Counted from the stretch's first letter, positions 27,223 through 39,164 are shown. The stretch is 64,000 nt of DNA from Gammaproteobacteria bacterium (GCA_016193395.1 JACPSH010000014.1:62001-126000); one strand, 5' to 3'. Notes: generated by a model not told the origin, from the sequence alone. Made by a program: numbers and translations.

Positions 27223-30057
27223 ATGACAAAGCCGGAACCCTCCGCCCTTTACAGCGCCAACATTGCATTCATCGAGGAACTCTATGAGGCGTTTCTCGAG
27301 GACCCCGAACTCGTCGAACCGCGCTGGCGCGACTACTTTCGCGAATTTCAGCCGGACGGCGGCACCCGCGATGTACCGCACTCGCCCGTGCGCAAAATGT
27401 TCCACGACGCCGCCATGAATAAGGCAGGGGCTGCGCGGCCACAGCCAGCCCAGGACGCCGCGGCCCACCAGAAGCAGGTTTCGGTGCTGCAGCTCATCAA
27501 CGCGCACCGCTTCCGGGGCCACCAGCAGGCGGACCTCGATCCGCTCCGGCAGCACGAGCGGCCACCGGTGCCGGAACTCGATCTGTCATATCACGGCCTG
27601 ACCGAATCCGATCTCGACGCGACTTTCAATCCCGGGTCGTTGTTTGCGCCGAAGGAGGTCAGGCTCCGCGAGATCCTCGGCATCATCCGCACAACCTACT
27701 GCCGGACCATCGGCGCGGAATACATGCATATCAATGAGACCGAACAGAAGCGCTGGATCCAGCAGCGTCTGGAGGAGGTCCGCGCGACGCCGGATTTCCC
27801 GGCCTCGAAGCGCAAGCGCGTCCTCGAACGCGTGATTGCCGCCAACACTATCGAAGAATACTTGCACACCAAGTATGTCGGCCAGAAGCGCTTTTCGCTG
27901 GAGGGCAGCGAAAGCCTGATCCCCGCCCTGGACGAAATTGTCCAGTGTTCGGGAGTGCACGGCATCCGCGAAGTGGTCATCGGCATGGCGCACCGCGGCC
28001 GGCTCAACGTGCTCGTCAACATCATCGGCAAGCTGCCGCACGAGCTCTTCGGGGAATTCGAAGGCAAGGGCAACGCAGAAACATCGTCCGGCGACGTGAA
28101 GTATCACTTAGGCTATTCCTCGGACATCCAGACGCCCGGCGGAGTGGTGCATCTCACGCTGGCGTTCAACCCGTCGCACCTAGAAATCATCGACCCCGTC
28201 GTCGAAGGTTCGGTGCGCGCGCGCCAGGATCGCAGACTGGACAAATCGCGTGACCAGGTATTGCCGATCCTGCTCCACGGCGACGCCGCGTTCGCAGGCC
28301 AGGGCGTTGTCTCCGAAACGTTTCAGCTTTCGCAGGCGCGCGGGTATACCACCGGCGGCACCGTCCACATCATCGTCAACAACCAGATTGGTTTCACGAC
28401 CAGCGATCCGCTGGATTCGCGCTCGACGCTCTATTGCACGGACGTGGCGAAGATCGTCCAGGCGCCGATCTTACACGTGAATGGCGACGACCCTGAGGCC
28501 GTGGTATACGTCGCCAAGCTCGCGCTCGACTTTCGCATGGAATTCAAGAAGGACGTGGTCATCGATATCGTCTGCTTCCGCCGGCATGGACACAGCGAAG
28601 CCGACGAGCCGGCCGCCACCCAGCCGATCATGTACCAGAAGATCCGGAATCACCCCACCGTCCGTGCGATCTACTCGGACAAACTGGCGGCCGAGGGCTT
28701 GGTTTCCAGGGACGAGGCCGATGGCGTCGCGAAGCGCTACGTCGAGTCGCTGGACTCGAACCATGCTGTTGCCGGCGCGCTGGCGACACAGGTCGACACC
28801 CAATTCCTGATCAATTATTCGCCATTCAAGGGGAATTCCTGGTTCACGGAAGCGGATACGGCGATCAGCGCCGAGCAACTCAGGCATCTGTCAGCGCGCA
28901 TCACGTCAGTCCCCGACGGTTTCCGGCTGCACCCGACGGTGCAGCGCATCATCGAGAACCGGAAACGGATGGGCGCAGGCGAAATGCCGATGGACTGGGG
29001 ATTCGCAGAAACCATGGCGTACGCGGCGCTTCTGGACCAGGGCTACCCGGTACGCATATCCGGCCAGGACAGCGGACGCGGAACTTTCTTTCACAGGCAC
29101 GCCGTGTTCCACAACCACGACGACGGGCAGACCTACCTTCCCCTGCAGCACATCCGTTCCGGCCAGCCGACGTTCCTGGTCGTCAATTCCCCGCTCTCCG
29201 AGGAAGCGGTGCTGGCGTTCGAGTACGGCTATAGCAGCGCGGAACCGAACGCGCTGGTTGTCTGGGAGGCGCAATTCGGAGATTTTGCCAACGGCGCCCA
29301 GGTGGTCTTCGACCAGTTCATCAGTTCCTGCGAAGCGAAATGGGGCCGTTACTGCGGACTGACGGTCTTCCTGCCCCATGGTTACGATGGCCAGGGACCG
29401 GAACATTCGTCCGCGCGGCTCGAACGCTATCTGCAGCTTTGCGCCCAGGAGAACATGCAGGTCTGCGTGCCGAGCACGCCGGGCCAGATGTTCCACATGC
29501 TCCGGCGCCAAATGCTTCGACCATACCGGAAGCCGCTCATCGTCATGAGCCCGAAAAGCCTGCTGCGACACAAACTTTCCACCTCCCCTGTGGACGTTCT
29601 GACCAAGGGGCGCTTCGAGCTGGTCATCGACGAAGCCGACGCGCTCAACAGGGCCGAGATCACGCGGTTGCTGTTCTGCGCAGGGAAGGTTTACTACGAC
29701 CTTCTCGAGGCGCGCCGCAAGAATGAAATCCGCAATATCGCGATCGCCAGGCTCGAGCAGCTGTTCCCGTTCCCGCAAAAAGCCGTAAAAGAAGTCATCG
29801 ACTCCTACCCGAACCTGAAAGAGGTCGTGTGGGTCCAGGAAGAACCCAAGAATCAGGGGAGCTGGTACTACATGCAATCGCGCGGCACGATGATTGGCTG
29901 CCTGGGCGAACAACATACCTTCGGCTATGCCGGCAGATTTTATTCGGCGTCTCCCGCGGTCGGCTACATGAGCGTGCATCTGAAGCAGCAGAAAGCCCTG
30001 GTGGACGACGCGCTCGAACTCGGAAAACTGGAAGTCACACACAGGAAGCGCGCGTGA
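27223..30057 (+). CDS. sucA: 2-oxoglutarate dehydrogenase E1 component
   Basis: Thiamine-diphosphate-dependent decarboxylase of the 2-oxoglutarate dehydrogenase complex. The 944-aa product has the E1o N-terminal segment (IAFIEELYEAFLEDP), GMAHRGRLNVLVNI, the ThDP motif from HGDAAF to NNQIGFTT, and the transketolase-like central domain (MDWGFAETMAYAALL, FLPHGYDGQGPEHSSAR). Length equals the family norm (about 930-950). First gene of the sucA-sucB-lpd operon; sucB starts 75 nt later. Confidence 0.98.
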   Translation: MTKPEPSALYSANIAFIEELYEAFLEDPELVEPRWRDYFREFQPDGGTRDVPHSPVRKMFHDAAMNKAGAARPQPAQDAAAHQKQVSVLQLINAHRFRGHQQADLDPLRQHERPPVPELDLSYHGLTESDLDATFNPGSLFAPKEVRLREILGIIRTTYCRTIGAEYMHINETEQKRWIQQRLEEVRATPDFPASKRKRVLERVIAANTIEEYLHTKYVGQKRFSLEGSESLIPALDEIVQCSGVHGIREVVIGMAHRGRLNVLVNIIGKLPHELFGEFEGKGNAETSSGDVKYHLGYSSDIQTPGGVVHLTLAFNPSHLEIIDPVVEGSVRARQDRRLDKSRDQVLPILLHGDAAFAGQGVVSETFQLSQARGYTTGGTVHIIVNNQIGFTTSDPLDSRSTLYCTDVAKIVQAPILHVNGDDPEAVVYVAKLALDFRMEFKKDVVIDIVCFRRHGHSEADEPAATQPIMYQKIRNHPTVRAIYSDKLAAEGLVSRDEADGVAKRYVESLDSNHAVAGALATQVDTQFLINYSPFKGNSWFTEADTAISAEQLRHLSARITSVPDGFRLHPTVQRIIENRKRMGAGEMPMDWGFAETMAYAALLDQGYPVRISGQDSGRGTFFHRHAVFHNHDDGQTYLPLQHIRSGQPTFLVVNSPLSEEAVLAFEYGYSSAEPNALVVWEAQFGDFANGAQVVFDQFISSCEAKWGRYCGLTVFLPHGYDGQGPEHSSARLERYLQLCAQENMQVCVPSTPGQMFHMLRRQMLRPYRKPLIVMSPKSLLRHKLSTSPVDVLTKGRFELVIDEADALNRAEITRLLFCAGKVYYDLLEARRKNEIRNIAIARLEQLFPFPQKAVKEVIDSYPNLKEVVWVQEEPKNQGSWYYMQSRGTMIGCLGEQHTFGYAGRFYSASPAVGYMSVHLKQQKALVDDALELGKLEVTHRKRA

Positions 30058-30132
30058 TCATCCGGAACCGTTGCGACCCGGCCGGGCGGGACCGAACGAT
30101 GACGACAAATTCCAATCCGTAAGGAGCCTGCC

Positions 30133-31539
<1,407 letters not shown>

Positions 31540-31585
31540 GCCCCCGGGCGACGGCAGGGAACACCCGGTCAACCGGACTCACTTC

Positions 31586-33013
31586 ATGGACAACAAGTAC
31601 AACGTGGTCGTGATCGGAGGCGGGCCCGGCGGCTACGTTGCAGCGATACGCGCGGCGCAGCTGGGTCTGACTTGCGCCTGCATCGAAGGCTGGCTCGACC
31701 CCGCGGGAAAACCGGCACTTGGCGGGACCTGCCTCAATGTCGGCTGTATCCCGTCGAAAGCGCTGCTGGACTCATCGCACCATTACACGTTCATTCGCAA
31801 CGAAGCCGCCGATCACGGCATCCACGTGCCCGGAGCGACGGTCGATATCAACCGCATGATCGGCCGCAAGGACCGCATCGTGCAGACCCTCACCCAGGGG
31901 ATTGCCGGACTTTTGAGGAAAAACAAGGTCGAATGGTTGCAGGGGCGGGGACGGCTGCTCCCCGATCGGCGGATCGAAGTGATGCCCACTGGCGCGCAGC
32001 CGGGCGAGCCGTACATCGTCAACGCCGATCACATCATCATCGCGACCGGCTCGGTGCCCACTCGTCTCCCGCCAGCGCCCGTGGACAACGAACTCATCGT
32101 CGATTCGACCGGCGCGCTCTGCTTCCGCGACGTGCCCCGCCGGCTCGGCATTATCGGCGCCGGCGTCATCGGGATTGAACTGGGCAGCGTGTGGAGCCGG
32201 CTCGGCTCAAAGGTTGTGATCCTGGAAGCCCTGGACGAATTCCTGGCGCCTGTGGATCGACAGATTGCCGCCGAAGCGGAGAAGATCCTGCGCAAGCAGG
32301 GGCTCGACATACAGTTGGGCGCAAAGGTCACCGGCACGGGCTCGAATAACCGCGAGGTTTTCGTCACCTTCGACTCGCCAGCCGGAAAGCAGCAGGTGGT
32401 TTTTGACAAGCTCATCGTCGCCGTAGGCCGGCGCCCGAATACGGAAGGACTAGGGGCTGACGAAGCCGGGCTGAAACTCGACGAGCGCGGATTCATACAG
32501 GTCGATCACGACTGCCGCACCAATCTGCCCGACGTCTGGGCAATCGGCGACGTCGTGCGCGGTCCGATGCTCGCGCACAAGGCCGCCGAGGAAGGTGTGG
32601 CGGTCGCAGAGCGGATCGCCGGGCGTCCGGGCCACGTCAATTACGCCGCGATCCCCTGGGTCATCTACACCTGGCCGGAAATCGCGTGGGTCGGGAAGAC
32701 CGAACAGGAACTGAAGGGGGAAGGCGTGGACTTTCGCGTCGGGCTCTTTCCCTTCGCGGCCAGCGGTCGGGCCCGGGCCATGGGCGAAACCGGGGGCATG
32801 ATCAAGATGATCTGCGGCACGGAAACGGACCGTATCCTGGGCGCGCACATGATTGGCCCGAGTGCGTCCGAATTAATCGCGGAGGCAGTGCTGGCGATGG
32901 AGTTCGAGGGCAGTTCGACGGACATCGCGCTCACCATTCATGCTCATCCGACCTTGGCGGAAGCCACGCACGAGGCTGCCCTTGGCGTTTCCAGACGCAG
33001 CCTGCACATCTGA
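31586..33013 (+). CDS. lpd: dihydrolipoyl dehydrogenase (E3)
   Basis: FAD flavoprotein that reoxidises the E2 lipoyl group with NAD. The 475-aa product shows the FAD site VVIGGGPGGYVAAIRAAQLG, redox disulfide GGTCLNVGCIPSKALL, NAD site IIGAGVIGIELGSVWSRLG and the C-terminal active-site IHAHPTLAEA. It sits 46 nt after sucB and completes the complex. Confidence 0.98.
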   Translation: MDNKYNVVVIGGGPGGYVAAIRAAQLGLTCACIEGWLDPAGKPALGGTCLNVGCIPSKALLDSSHHYTFIRNEAADHGIHVPGATVDINRMIGRKDRIVQTLTQGIAGLLRKNKVEWLQGRGRLLPDRRIEVMPTGAQPGEPYIVNADHIIIATGSVPTRLPPAPVDNELIVDSTGALCFRDVPRRLGIIGAGVIGIELGSVWSRLGSKVVILEALDEFLAPVDRQIAAEAEKILRKQGLDIQLGAKVTGTGSNNREVFVTFDSPAGKQQVVFDKLIVAVGRRPNTEGLGADEAGLKLDERGFIQVDHDCRTNLPDVWAIGDVVRGPMLAHKAAEEGVAVAERIAGRPGHVNYAAIPWVIYTWPEIAWVGKTEQELKGEGVDFRVGLFPFAASGRARAMGETGGMIKMICGTETDRILGAHMIGPSASELIAEAVLAMEFEGSSTDIALTIHAHPTLAEATHEAALGVSRRSLHI

Positions 33014-33196
33014 CTGCGTGCGGATTGCCTGGGCGCTTGGCGCGGATGGGCGGTCTCCATGCTGGTTTCAGCCTGGGGTTTTTGCTACCATGCAGGCGTT
33101 TTGTGCAGTGCAGCGTAAGCTGCTTATCCGTGCCTGCGCCCGCACGACGCGGCGTCCGGGACGGACCCGATACATCGAGCAGTTGGGGATCCCAAT

Positions 33197-34378
33197 ATGA
33201 CCGAAAACGCGGTCATCGTCGCCGCCGGCCGGACTGCCATTGGCAGTTTTGGCGGCGCGCTCTCCGAAATACCTGCCCACGTCCTCGGCGCGAAAGTAAT
33301 CGGCGCCCTGCTTCAACGCAGCGGGATTAAGCCGGAGCAGGTCGACGAAGTCATCATGGGCCAGGTACTCGTCGCGGGCGCCGGCCAGAACCCCGGGCGT
33401 CAGGCCGCCATTCTGGCCGGTCTGCCGCATACGGTTCCGTGTATGACCATCAACAAGGTCTGCGGCAGCGGCCTCAAGTCGGTCCATCTCGCGGCGCAGG
33501 CGATTAAGTGTGGCGACGCCGCGATTGTGGTCGCCGGCGGACAGGAAAGCATGAGCCAGTCGCCGCACGTTCTGCCGCGGTCGCGCACCGGGCAGCGCAT
33601 GGGAGACTGGGCGCTCAGGGATTCGATGATCGTCGACGGCCTCTGGGACGCCTTCTACGACTACCACATGGGCACGACGGCGGAAAACATCGCCAAAAAA
33701 TACGGCATCTCGCGCGCCGAACAGGATACCTTCGCCGCCGTCTCCCAGCAGAGAACCGAAGCCGCGCAGAATTCCCATGGGTTCAAGGGCGAGATCATCC
33801 CGGTCGAAATCCCGCAGCGCAAGGGCGATCCTGTGATCTTCAACCGGGACGAATTCCCGCGCAGCGGAGTGACGGTCGAAGGCCTGGCGAAGCTGCGGCC
33901 CGCCTTTGCCACGGACGGCACGGTAACAGCCGCCAATGCCTCGGGCCTGAATGACGGCGCCGCCGCAGTCGTCGTGACTTCAGGCGCGATGGCAAAGAAA
34001 CTCGGGCTGAACGTGTTCGCATCCATCAAGGCCTATGCCAGCGCGGGCGTCGATCCGGCGATCATGGGGACGGGCCCGATCCCGGCCTCACGCCGCTGCC
34101 TGGAGCGCGCCGGCTGGTCGGTAGACGATCTGGATCTGATCGAGGCCAACGAAGCATTCGCGGCCCAGGCCATCTGCGTGAACCGCGACATGGCTTGGGA
34201 TACGAACAAGGTCAATGTCAACGGCGGCGCTATCGCCCTGGGTCATCCCATAGGCGCCTCTGGCTGCCGCGTCCTGGTCTCGCTACTCTATGAGATGCAG
34301 CGCCGCAAGGCGTCGCGCGGTCTTGCGACCCTGTGCATTGGCGGCGGACAGGGCGTCGCCCTCGCCGTCGAGCGATAA
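33197..34378 (+). CDS. phaA: acetyl-CoA C-acetyltransferase
   Basis: Condenses two acetyl-CoA to acetoacetyl-CoA, or the reverse. The 393-aa thiolase has the acyl-accepting cysteine in [14 protein letters not shown], the motif [19 protein letters not shown] and the C-terminal [13 protein letters not shown]. The PHA regulator phaR begins nine nucleotides after its stop, so a role in poly-3-hydroxybutyrate synthesis is likely. atoB-type use in acetate or fatty acid metabolism cannot be excluded; phaB and phaC are not in the window. Confidence 0.92.
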   Translation: MTENAVIVAAGRTAIGSFGGALSEIPAHVLGAKVIGALLQRSGIKPEQVDEVIMGQVLVAGAGQNPGRQAAILAGLPHTVPCMTINKVCGSGLKSVHLAAQAIKCGDAAIVVAGGQESMSQSPHVLPRSRTGQRMGDWALRDSMIVDGLWDAFYDYHMGTTAENIAKKYGISRAEQDTFAAVSQQRTEAAQNSHGFKGEIIPVEIPQRKGDPVIFNRDEFPRSGVTVEGLAKLRPAFATDGTVTAANASGLNDGAAAVVVTSGAMAKKLGLNVFASIKAYASAGVDPAIMGTGPIPASRRCLERAGWSVDDLDLIEANEAFAAQAICVNRDMAWDTNKVNVNGGAIALGHPIGASGCRVLVSLLYEMQRRKASRGLATLCIGGGQGVALAVER

Positions 34379-34387
34379 GCCTGAACC

Positions 34388-34870
34388 ATGTCGGAAAAAC
34401 GCGTCATCAAGAAGTATCCGAACCGCCGACTCTATGATACGGAGATCAGCCGGTATATCACGCTCGATGACGTAAGGGCCCTGGTACTTCAGGGAGTCGA
34501 CTTCAGTGTCAAGGACGTCAAGACGGACGAGGATCTGACGCGCTCGATCCTGCTGCAGATCATCTCCGAACAGGAGCACGACGGCGACCCGCTGTTCTCG
34601 ACCAAGACGCTCACCCAGCTCATCCGCTTCTACGGCAATGCCTACCAGACGGCCTTCTCGGATTACCTGCAGAATAGCCTGGAATTGCTCGGCACGCAGC
34701 AGCAGGAATTCCAGGAGAACCTCCAGAAAACCATGAGTTCCACTCCGCTCGCCGCGATGAATGAAATGACCCAGCGCAACCTCGAGATGTGGAAGCAGGT
34801 GCAGGACAGTTTCTTCAGGGCGACCGGCTTGTCCCCGGCGAAGCCGGACACCGACAGAAAGAAGGATTAG
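34388..34870 (+). CDS. phaR: polyhydroxyalkanoate synthesis repressor PhaR
   Basis: A 160-aa DNA- and PHA-granule-binding regulator. The N-terminal domain starts KRVIKKYPNRRLYDTEIS, the family hallmark, and continues YITLDDVRALVLQG. A PHB-accumulation domain (about 65-105; DPLFSTKTLTQLIRFYG) and an amphipathic helix (about 110-145) follow. PhaR represses phasin and its own gene until polymer is present. The stop abuts a four-hairpin repeat. Confidence 0.95.
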   Translation: MSEKRVIKKYPNRRLYDTEISRYITLDDVRALVLQGVDFSVKDVKTDEDLTRSILLQIISEQEHDGDPLFSTKTLTQLIRFYGNAYQTAFSDYLQNSLELLGTQQQEFQENLQKTMSSTPLAAMNEMTQRNLEMWKQVQDSFFRATGLSPAKPDTDRKKD

Positions 34871-35021
34871 CAGGCTGTTGAAAAAAGCCTTTTCAACAGC
34901 CTGATAAAGCGGTGCAGGATGCGCCGCCATTTTTCAAGCCATTGAAAAATGGAGAAAAGCAGATCACACTTTTTGCTTTTCGAGTTGAAAAAGTCCATGG
35001 ACGGACTTTTTCAACAACCTG
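34871..35021. repeat. four-hairpin MITE-like element, copy A
   Basis: A 151-bp element with 15-bp terminal inverted repeats (34871-34885 CAGGCTGTTGAAAAA and 35007-35021, one mismatch). It contains four palindromes: 34871-34903 (14-bp stem), 34927-34952 (11 bp), 34954-34981 (8 bp, loop with GATCACAC) and 34984-35015 (13 bp, loop ATGGAC). The order and loop cores match copy B at 8971, with different stem sequences. It starts immediately after the phaR stop, in the convergent gap before purF. A sequence like the left end of copy B (TAGGGAAACTCTGAAGAAC) follows at 35023. Confidence 0.87.
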
Positions 35022-35107
35022 TTAGGGAAACTCTGAAGAACCGTCATGAGCATGCCCCGCCGCGTTTCCCTGGCGCCGGGTCCATGCTTCCCGGTCCGCT
35101 GGTTCCC

Positions 35108-36628
35108 TCAGGCGCTGTTGGACAGGTCGATAATGTTGTCTTCCGTGACTTCCGGGGCCTGATTCCGCATTTGGTCATTGCGGGTGTATGAAAGGTGGGC
35201 GAGGTAATCGGGGCTCACGCTACCCGTGACGTAGTGCCCGGTAAAACAGGACGTGTCGAATTCCTGGATCTTGCGGTTGCCGGCACGCGCGGCCTCGATC
35301 AGGTCATCGATGTCCTGGTAGATGAGCCAATCGGCGCCGATCTTCTCTGCAACCTCCTGCTCCGTCCGCTTGTAGGCGATCAGTTCATCCTGGGTCGGGA
35401 TGTCGATACCGTACACGTTGGGATAGCGCACCGGCGGCGCAGCCGAAGCGAAGAACACTTTCTTCGCGCCTGCCTCGCGCGCCATCTGGATGATCTCCCC
35501 GGAGGTGTTCCCCCGGACGATGGAATCGTCCACCAGCAGCACGACCTTGTTCTTGAATTCGAGATCAATCGCGTTCAGCTTTTGACGCACGGATTTCCGG
35601 CGCACGCCTTGGCCTGGCATGATGAATGTCCTCGGGATGTACCGGTTCTTCACGAATCCTTCCCGGTATTTCACGCGCAGGTGGTGCGCCAGCGGCAGGG
35701 CCGATGTCCGACCCGTGTCGGGGATCGGTATCACGACGTCGATACCATGGTCCGGCCGGAGACGCTGAATCTTTTTCGCGAGCGCCCTGCCCATGCGCAG
35801 CCGCGTCTTGTAAACGGAAATCTCGTCGATGATGGAGTCCGGGCGCGCCAAGTAGACGTACTCGAAAATGCACGGTGCATGCCGCGGATTCTCGGCGCAC
35901 TGTCTGGACTGCAATTCGCCCTCCGCGGTGATGAATACCGCCTCCCCAGGCTGGATATCGCGGATCCGCGTATATCCGAGTGCATGTAGTGTCACGCTCT
36001 CGGAGGCGATGATGTACTCTTTCCCGAGTTCGGTTGTCCGCTCGCCGAAGGTGACCGGGCGGATGCCGAAGGGATCCCGAAAGCCGACAATCCCCACGCC
36101 GGTAATCATGGCGACCGCCGCATACCCCCCCTGGCATCGGCCATGCAGGCGCGCGATGGCGTCGAAGACGTCGCCCGCCCGCAGCCTGCGCCGAACCTTG
36201 CGGCCGCGCTGCAACTCGCGCGCCAGCACGTTCAGCAGGACTTCGGAATCCGAGTCTGTGTTCAAATGGCGCAGGTCCTCGCTCATCAACTCATCCCGGA
36301 CCTGCTCGCTGTTGGTCAGGTTGCCGTTGTGGGCCAGCGTGATGCCGTAGGGGGAATTGACATAGAACGGCTGTGCCTCGGCGGAAGACGCGCAACCGGC
36401 GGTCGGGTAGCGGACATGGCCGATGCCCATGTTGCCCTTGAGATTGAGCATGTGCCGCGTATGGAATACGTCGCGGACCATGCCATTGTTCTTGCGCAGA
36501 TGGAGTCTCGCGCCGTCGCAGGTCACGATACCCGCCGCGTCTTGCCCGCGGTGCTGCAGCAGGGTGAGACCGTCATACAAGGCCTGATTGACGCAGCTTT
36601 TCCCGACGATTCCGATAATGCCGCACAT
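35108..36628 (-). CDS. purF: amidophosphoribosyltransferase
   Basis: First committed step of purine synthesis: PRPP plus glutamine to phosphoribosylamine. The 506-aa enzyme begins MCGIIGIVG, so Cys2 becomes the N-terminal nucleophile after Met removal and there is no propeptide. The class II glutaminase domain (to about residue 230) is followed by a phosphoribosyltransferase domain with [17 protein letters not shown] as PRPP loop. The start overlaps the cvpA stop in TAATG. Confidence 0.98.
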   Translation of the reverse strand: MCGIIGIVGKSCVNQALYDGLTLLQHRGQDAAGIVTCDGARLHLRKNNGMVRDVFHTRHMLNLKGNMGIGHVRYPTAGCASSAEAQPFYVNSPYGITLAHNGNLTNSEQVRDELMSEDLRHLNTDSDSEVLLNVLARELQRGRKVRRRLRAGDVFDAIARLHGRCQGGYAAVAMITGVGIVGFRDPFGIRPVTFGERTTELGKEYIIASESVTLHALGYTRIRDIQPGEAVFITAEGELQSRQCAENPRHAPCIFEYVYLARPDSIIDEISVYKTRLRMGRALAKKIQRLRPDHGIDVVIPIPDTGRTSALPLAHHLRVKYREGFVKNRYIPRTFIMPGQGVRRKSVRQKLNAIDLEFKNKVVLLVDDSIVRGNTSGEIIQMAREAGAKKVFFASAAPPVRYPNVYGIDIPTQDELIAYKRTEQEVAEKIGADWLIYQDIDDLIEAARAGNRKIQEFDTSCFTGHYVTGSVSPDYLAHLSYTRNDQMRNQAPEVTEDNIIDLSNSA

Positions 36629-37155
36629 TACTCGCCTCTCCCGGGTTCCAGCTCAGGTTCGGTCAGCGCGTAGCTATGGTAGCCAACGACATTATCCGGC
36701 AAATACGGCTGCACCGACACCGCAATCCGCTCGAAGGGCTCGAGCAGAATAGATGCTTGCCACCAGGGCTCCCGGGGCAATGCCGTAAAGCCGGCCAGAA
36801 AGACGATCACGGCGGTGATGGCCCCGCCCAGACCAATGCCGAAGAGGAACCCGAGGATGCGATCGGCGGCTGTCAGTCCGGTTCTGCCGAGGAGTTTGAC
36901 AATGAGGTACCCCACGGCGGTCAGAATGAGCAGACTGACGACGAACAGGCCGATGAAGGCAAGAACATCGCGGATCAGTTCCGCCTCGACATAGCCTTCG
37001 AGCAGGGGCGCGAAGGTGTGGCTAAATTTCGCGCAAATGCCCAGCGCCAGCCCCCAGGCGACAATCGAGAAAAGGATGTTCAGGAAGCCATAGACCGCGC
37101 CGACCACCGCCGGCAATAGCAACGCAACGAGAATGACTATGTCGGCGGTGTGCAC
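36628..37155 (-). CDS. cvpA: CvpA family membrane protein
   Basis: A 175-aa inner-membrane protein with four hydrophobic segments (about 5-25, 28-48, 63-88 and 102-125). The opening [20 protein letters not shown] fits the family. CvpA is needed for colicin V production and envelope homeostasis in E. coli; its molecular activity is not settled. It starts with GTG and is coupled to purF by a TAATG overlap, the standard cvpA-purF arrangement. Confidence 0.93.
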   Translation of the reverse strand: MHTADIVILVALLLPAVVGAVYGFLNILFSIVAWGLALGICAKFSHTFAPLLEGYVEAELIRDVLAFIGLFVVSLLILTAVGYLIVKLLGRTGLTAADRILGFLFGIGLGGAITAVIVFLAGFTALPREPWWQASILLEPFERIAVSVQPYLPDNVVGYHSYALTEPELEPGRGE

Positions 37156-37182
37156 GTCAATTGCAGACGGCCATGCCGTGTT

Positions 37183-37800
37183 TCAGGGGTACGCGAGCAC
37201 GATGCCGTCCAGCCGCATGTTCGCCTTCAGCCGGTCCGCCAGTGCCTGCGCATCGGACTTCAGCAGTTCAGGCCCGACGCGCACGCGGTAGGTGCGTTCG
37301 CCGCTTTCGCCGATGGGCTCGACGAACGCGGCATACCCGGCGTCCCGCAACTTCTGGCTGAGTGACTTCGCGTTGTCTTCGCTCGAGAAACTCCCGAGCT
37401 GCACAACCCACGCCGACAAACCGACGCGCTCCGGCGCGGGAATCGCCTGGACAGGTGTCGGTGCCTGCTGCGCCGGGGGCTCCGGTTTGGCGGGTTCCGG
37501 CTGCGCCTTGTTTCCTTCCGGTCCGGGTGCGGCGGGCAAGACCGGCGCCGCAGCCACTGACTGACCGGCGTCAGGCTGCGATTGCGCAGGGGCATCCGCG
37601 GCGCGTGGCCCGCGAGCGCCGGGCTCCGGGAGGGGCACGATATCCGACGTGAAACCCTCCGCGGGGCGCGTGGGAATATTGGTCTGTGTGATGCGGGTTT
37701 GGGTGGTCGAGCTGTCGTCAAGGATCATCGGGATCAGGATCACGGCCAGCATGACCAGGACCGACGCGCCGATGAGCCTTTCCTTCAGCCGGCGTTCCAT
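37183..37800 (-). CDS. dedD: SPOR-domain cell division protein (DedD-like)
   Basis: A 205-aa bitopic inner-membrane protein. The ATG at 37800 gives MERRLKERLIGASVLVMLAV, a cytoplasmic start leading into one transmembrane helix. A Pro/Ala-rich periplasmic linker follows. The C-terminal SPOR domain (about 125-205; AWVVQLGSFSSEDNAKSLSQ) binds glycan strands lacking stem peptides at the septum. folC lies 10 nt upstream, the usual folC-dedD-cvpA order. Confidence 0.92.
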   Translation of the reverse strand: MERRLKERLIGASVLVMLAVILIPMILDDSSTTQTRITQTNIPTRPAEGFTSDIVPLPEPGARGPRAADAPAQSQPDAGQSVAAAPVLPAAPGPEGNKAQPEPAKPEPPAQQAPTPVQAIPAPERVGLSAWVVQLGSFSSEDNAKSLSQKLRDAGYAAFVEPIGESGERTYRVRVGPELLKSDAQALADRLKANMRLDGIVLAYP

Positions 37801-37810
37801 GAGCGGGAAT

Positions 37811-39124
37811 TCAGGCGCTGATGCCGAGACTGCGCATCGCAGCCCCGACCGTGACAAATGAGCCTGTGACCACGATTCGATCTCCTGGCGCGGCAAGCGA
37901 CCCAACGGCTTTCATCGCATCCGGCACCGTTTCAAATGCCCTGGCTGTCCCGCGGTGGCCGACGTGTGCCAGGGCTTCCGCCAACTGCCGGCTGCCGGCT
38001 CCGCGCTCCCCGTCGAGCGAGACCAGGTGCCAGGTGTCGGCAGAACCCGCCAGCGCGGACAGAACCGCCTGGTGGTTCTTGTCCTTCAGCATGCCGATGA
38101 CCATATGCGTCTCACCCTTGCAGGGAAGCGCGGCAAGATTCAGAGCGAGCACTTCCGCCGCCTGTCTGTTGTGCGCGACGTCGAAAATGTGCGGGACCAC
38201 TCCCGGTACAATTTGGAAGCGGCCTGGCAACCGGAATTCAACCAATCCGGCGCAAATGGCGTCGCAATTGACCTGGAACAGCGGCGGCAGGTGCCGGAGC
38301 ACCATCAGAATCCCGGCGGCGTTTTGCACCTGCAGCCTGTGATTGGCGCTCGGTCTGGGGAGGTCTGCCATGACCGATTCTCCCGAACGCCAGTCCCATG
38401 TTTCGGCGTGGCTCTCGAAAGTGAAGTCCCGGTGCAGCTGGTAATGCTGCGCGCCGACGGCGCCCGCGCTCTCCGCGACGCTGCGCGGCGGATCGGGATC
38501 CGCGCAGATGGCGGGGCGGCCGGCGCGGTAAATGCCCGCCTTCTCGCGCCCGATGCTGTCCCGGTCGAAACCGAGCCAGCGTTCGTGGTCCAGATCCACC
38601 GTCGTCACCAGGGCAACGTCGGGATCGATCATGTTGACCGCATCCAGGCGGCCGCCAAGGCCTACTTCCAGGACGGCCAGATCGATACCAGCGCTGCGGA
38701 AGATCTCCAGCGCCGCGAGCGTTCCGAATTCGAAATAGGTCAGGGACACTTCGCCGCGCGCCCGGTCGACGCGTTCGAACGCGCGGCAAAGCGCATCATC
38801 GTCAATCTCCGCTCCGCCGATACAAATACGCTCGTTGTACCGCAGCAGGTGCGGCGAAGTGTAGCGGCCGACGCGGTAACCAGCCTGGCGGAGGATCAGA
38901 TCCAGCATGGCCGCGCTCGACCCCTTGCCATTGGTCCCGGCTATGCTGACCACCGTGAACTCCGGCCGCAACAGGCCCATGCGCTGCGCCACTTCGCGGC
39001 AGCGATCGAGACCCAGCTCGATCGCGGTAAAGTGGAGACGCTCCTGCCAGTCCAGCCAGTCATCCAGGGAATCGAAACGGGCGCCCGATATGGCCTGTGG
39101 CGGACTGAGAATGCTGGTATTCAT
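37811..39124 (-). CDS. folC: folylpolyglutamate / dihydrofolate synthase
   Basis: Adds L-alanine-independent glutamate to dihydropteroate and folates, an ATP-dependent Mur-ligase-fold reaction. The 437-aa product has FTVVSIAGTNGKGSSAAMLD as P-loop, TSPHLLRYNERI, and DVAHNRQAAEVLAL in the C-terminal domain. The ATG at 39124 fits the usual N-terminus (SLDDWLDWQERLH); the longer frame adds 22 residues without homology. It lies between accD and dedD. Confidence 0.96.
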   Translation of the reverse strand: MNTSILSPPQAISGARFDSLDDWLDWQERLHFTAIELGLDRCREVAQRMGLLRPEFTVVSIAGTNGKGSSAAMLDLILRQAGYRVGRYTSPHLLRYNERICIGGAEIDDDALCRAFERVDRARGEVSLTYFEFGTLAALEIFRSAGIDLAVLEVGLGGRLDAVNMIDPDVALVTTVDLDHERWLGFDRDSIGREKAGIYRAGRPAICADPDPPRSVAESAGAVGAQHYQLHRDFTFESHAETWDWRSGESVMADLPRPSANHRLQVQNAAGILMVLRHLPPLFQVNCDAICAGLVEFRLPGRFQIVPGVVPHIFDVAHNRQAAEVLALNLAALPCKGETHMVIGMLKDKNHQAVLSALAGSADTWHLVSLDGERGAGSRQLAEALAHVGHRGTARAFETVPDAMKAVGSLAAPGDRIVVTGSFVTVGAAMRSLGISA

Positions 39125-39164
39125 GTGGAATTTTCCAAGCTGATAAATTGCGCCGGCGCCGGGG

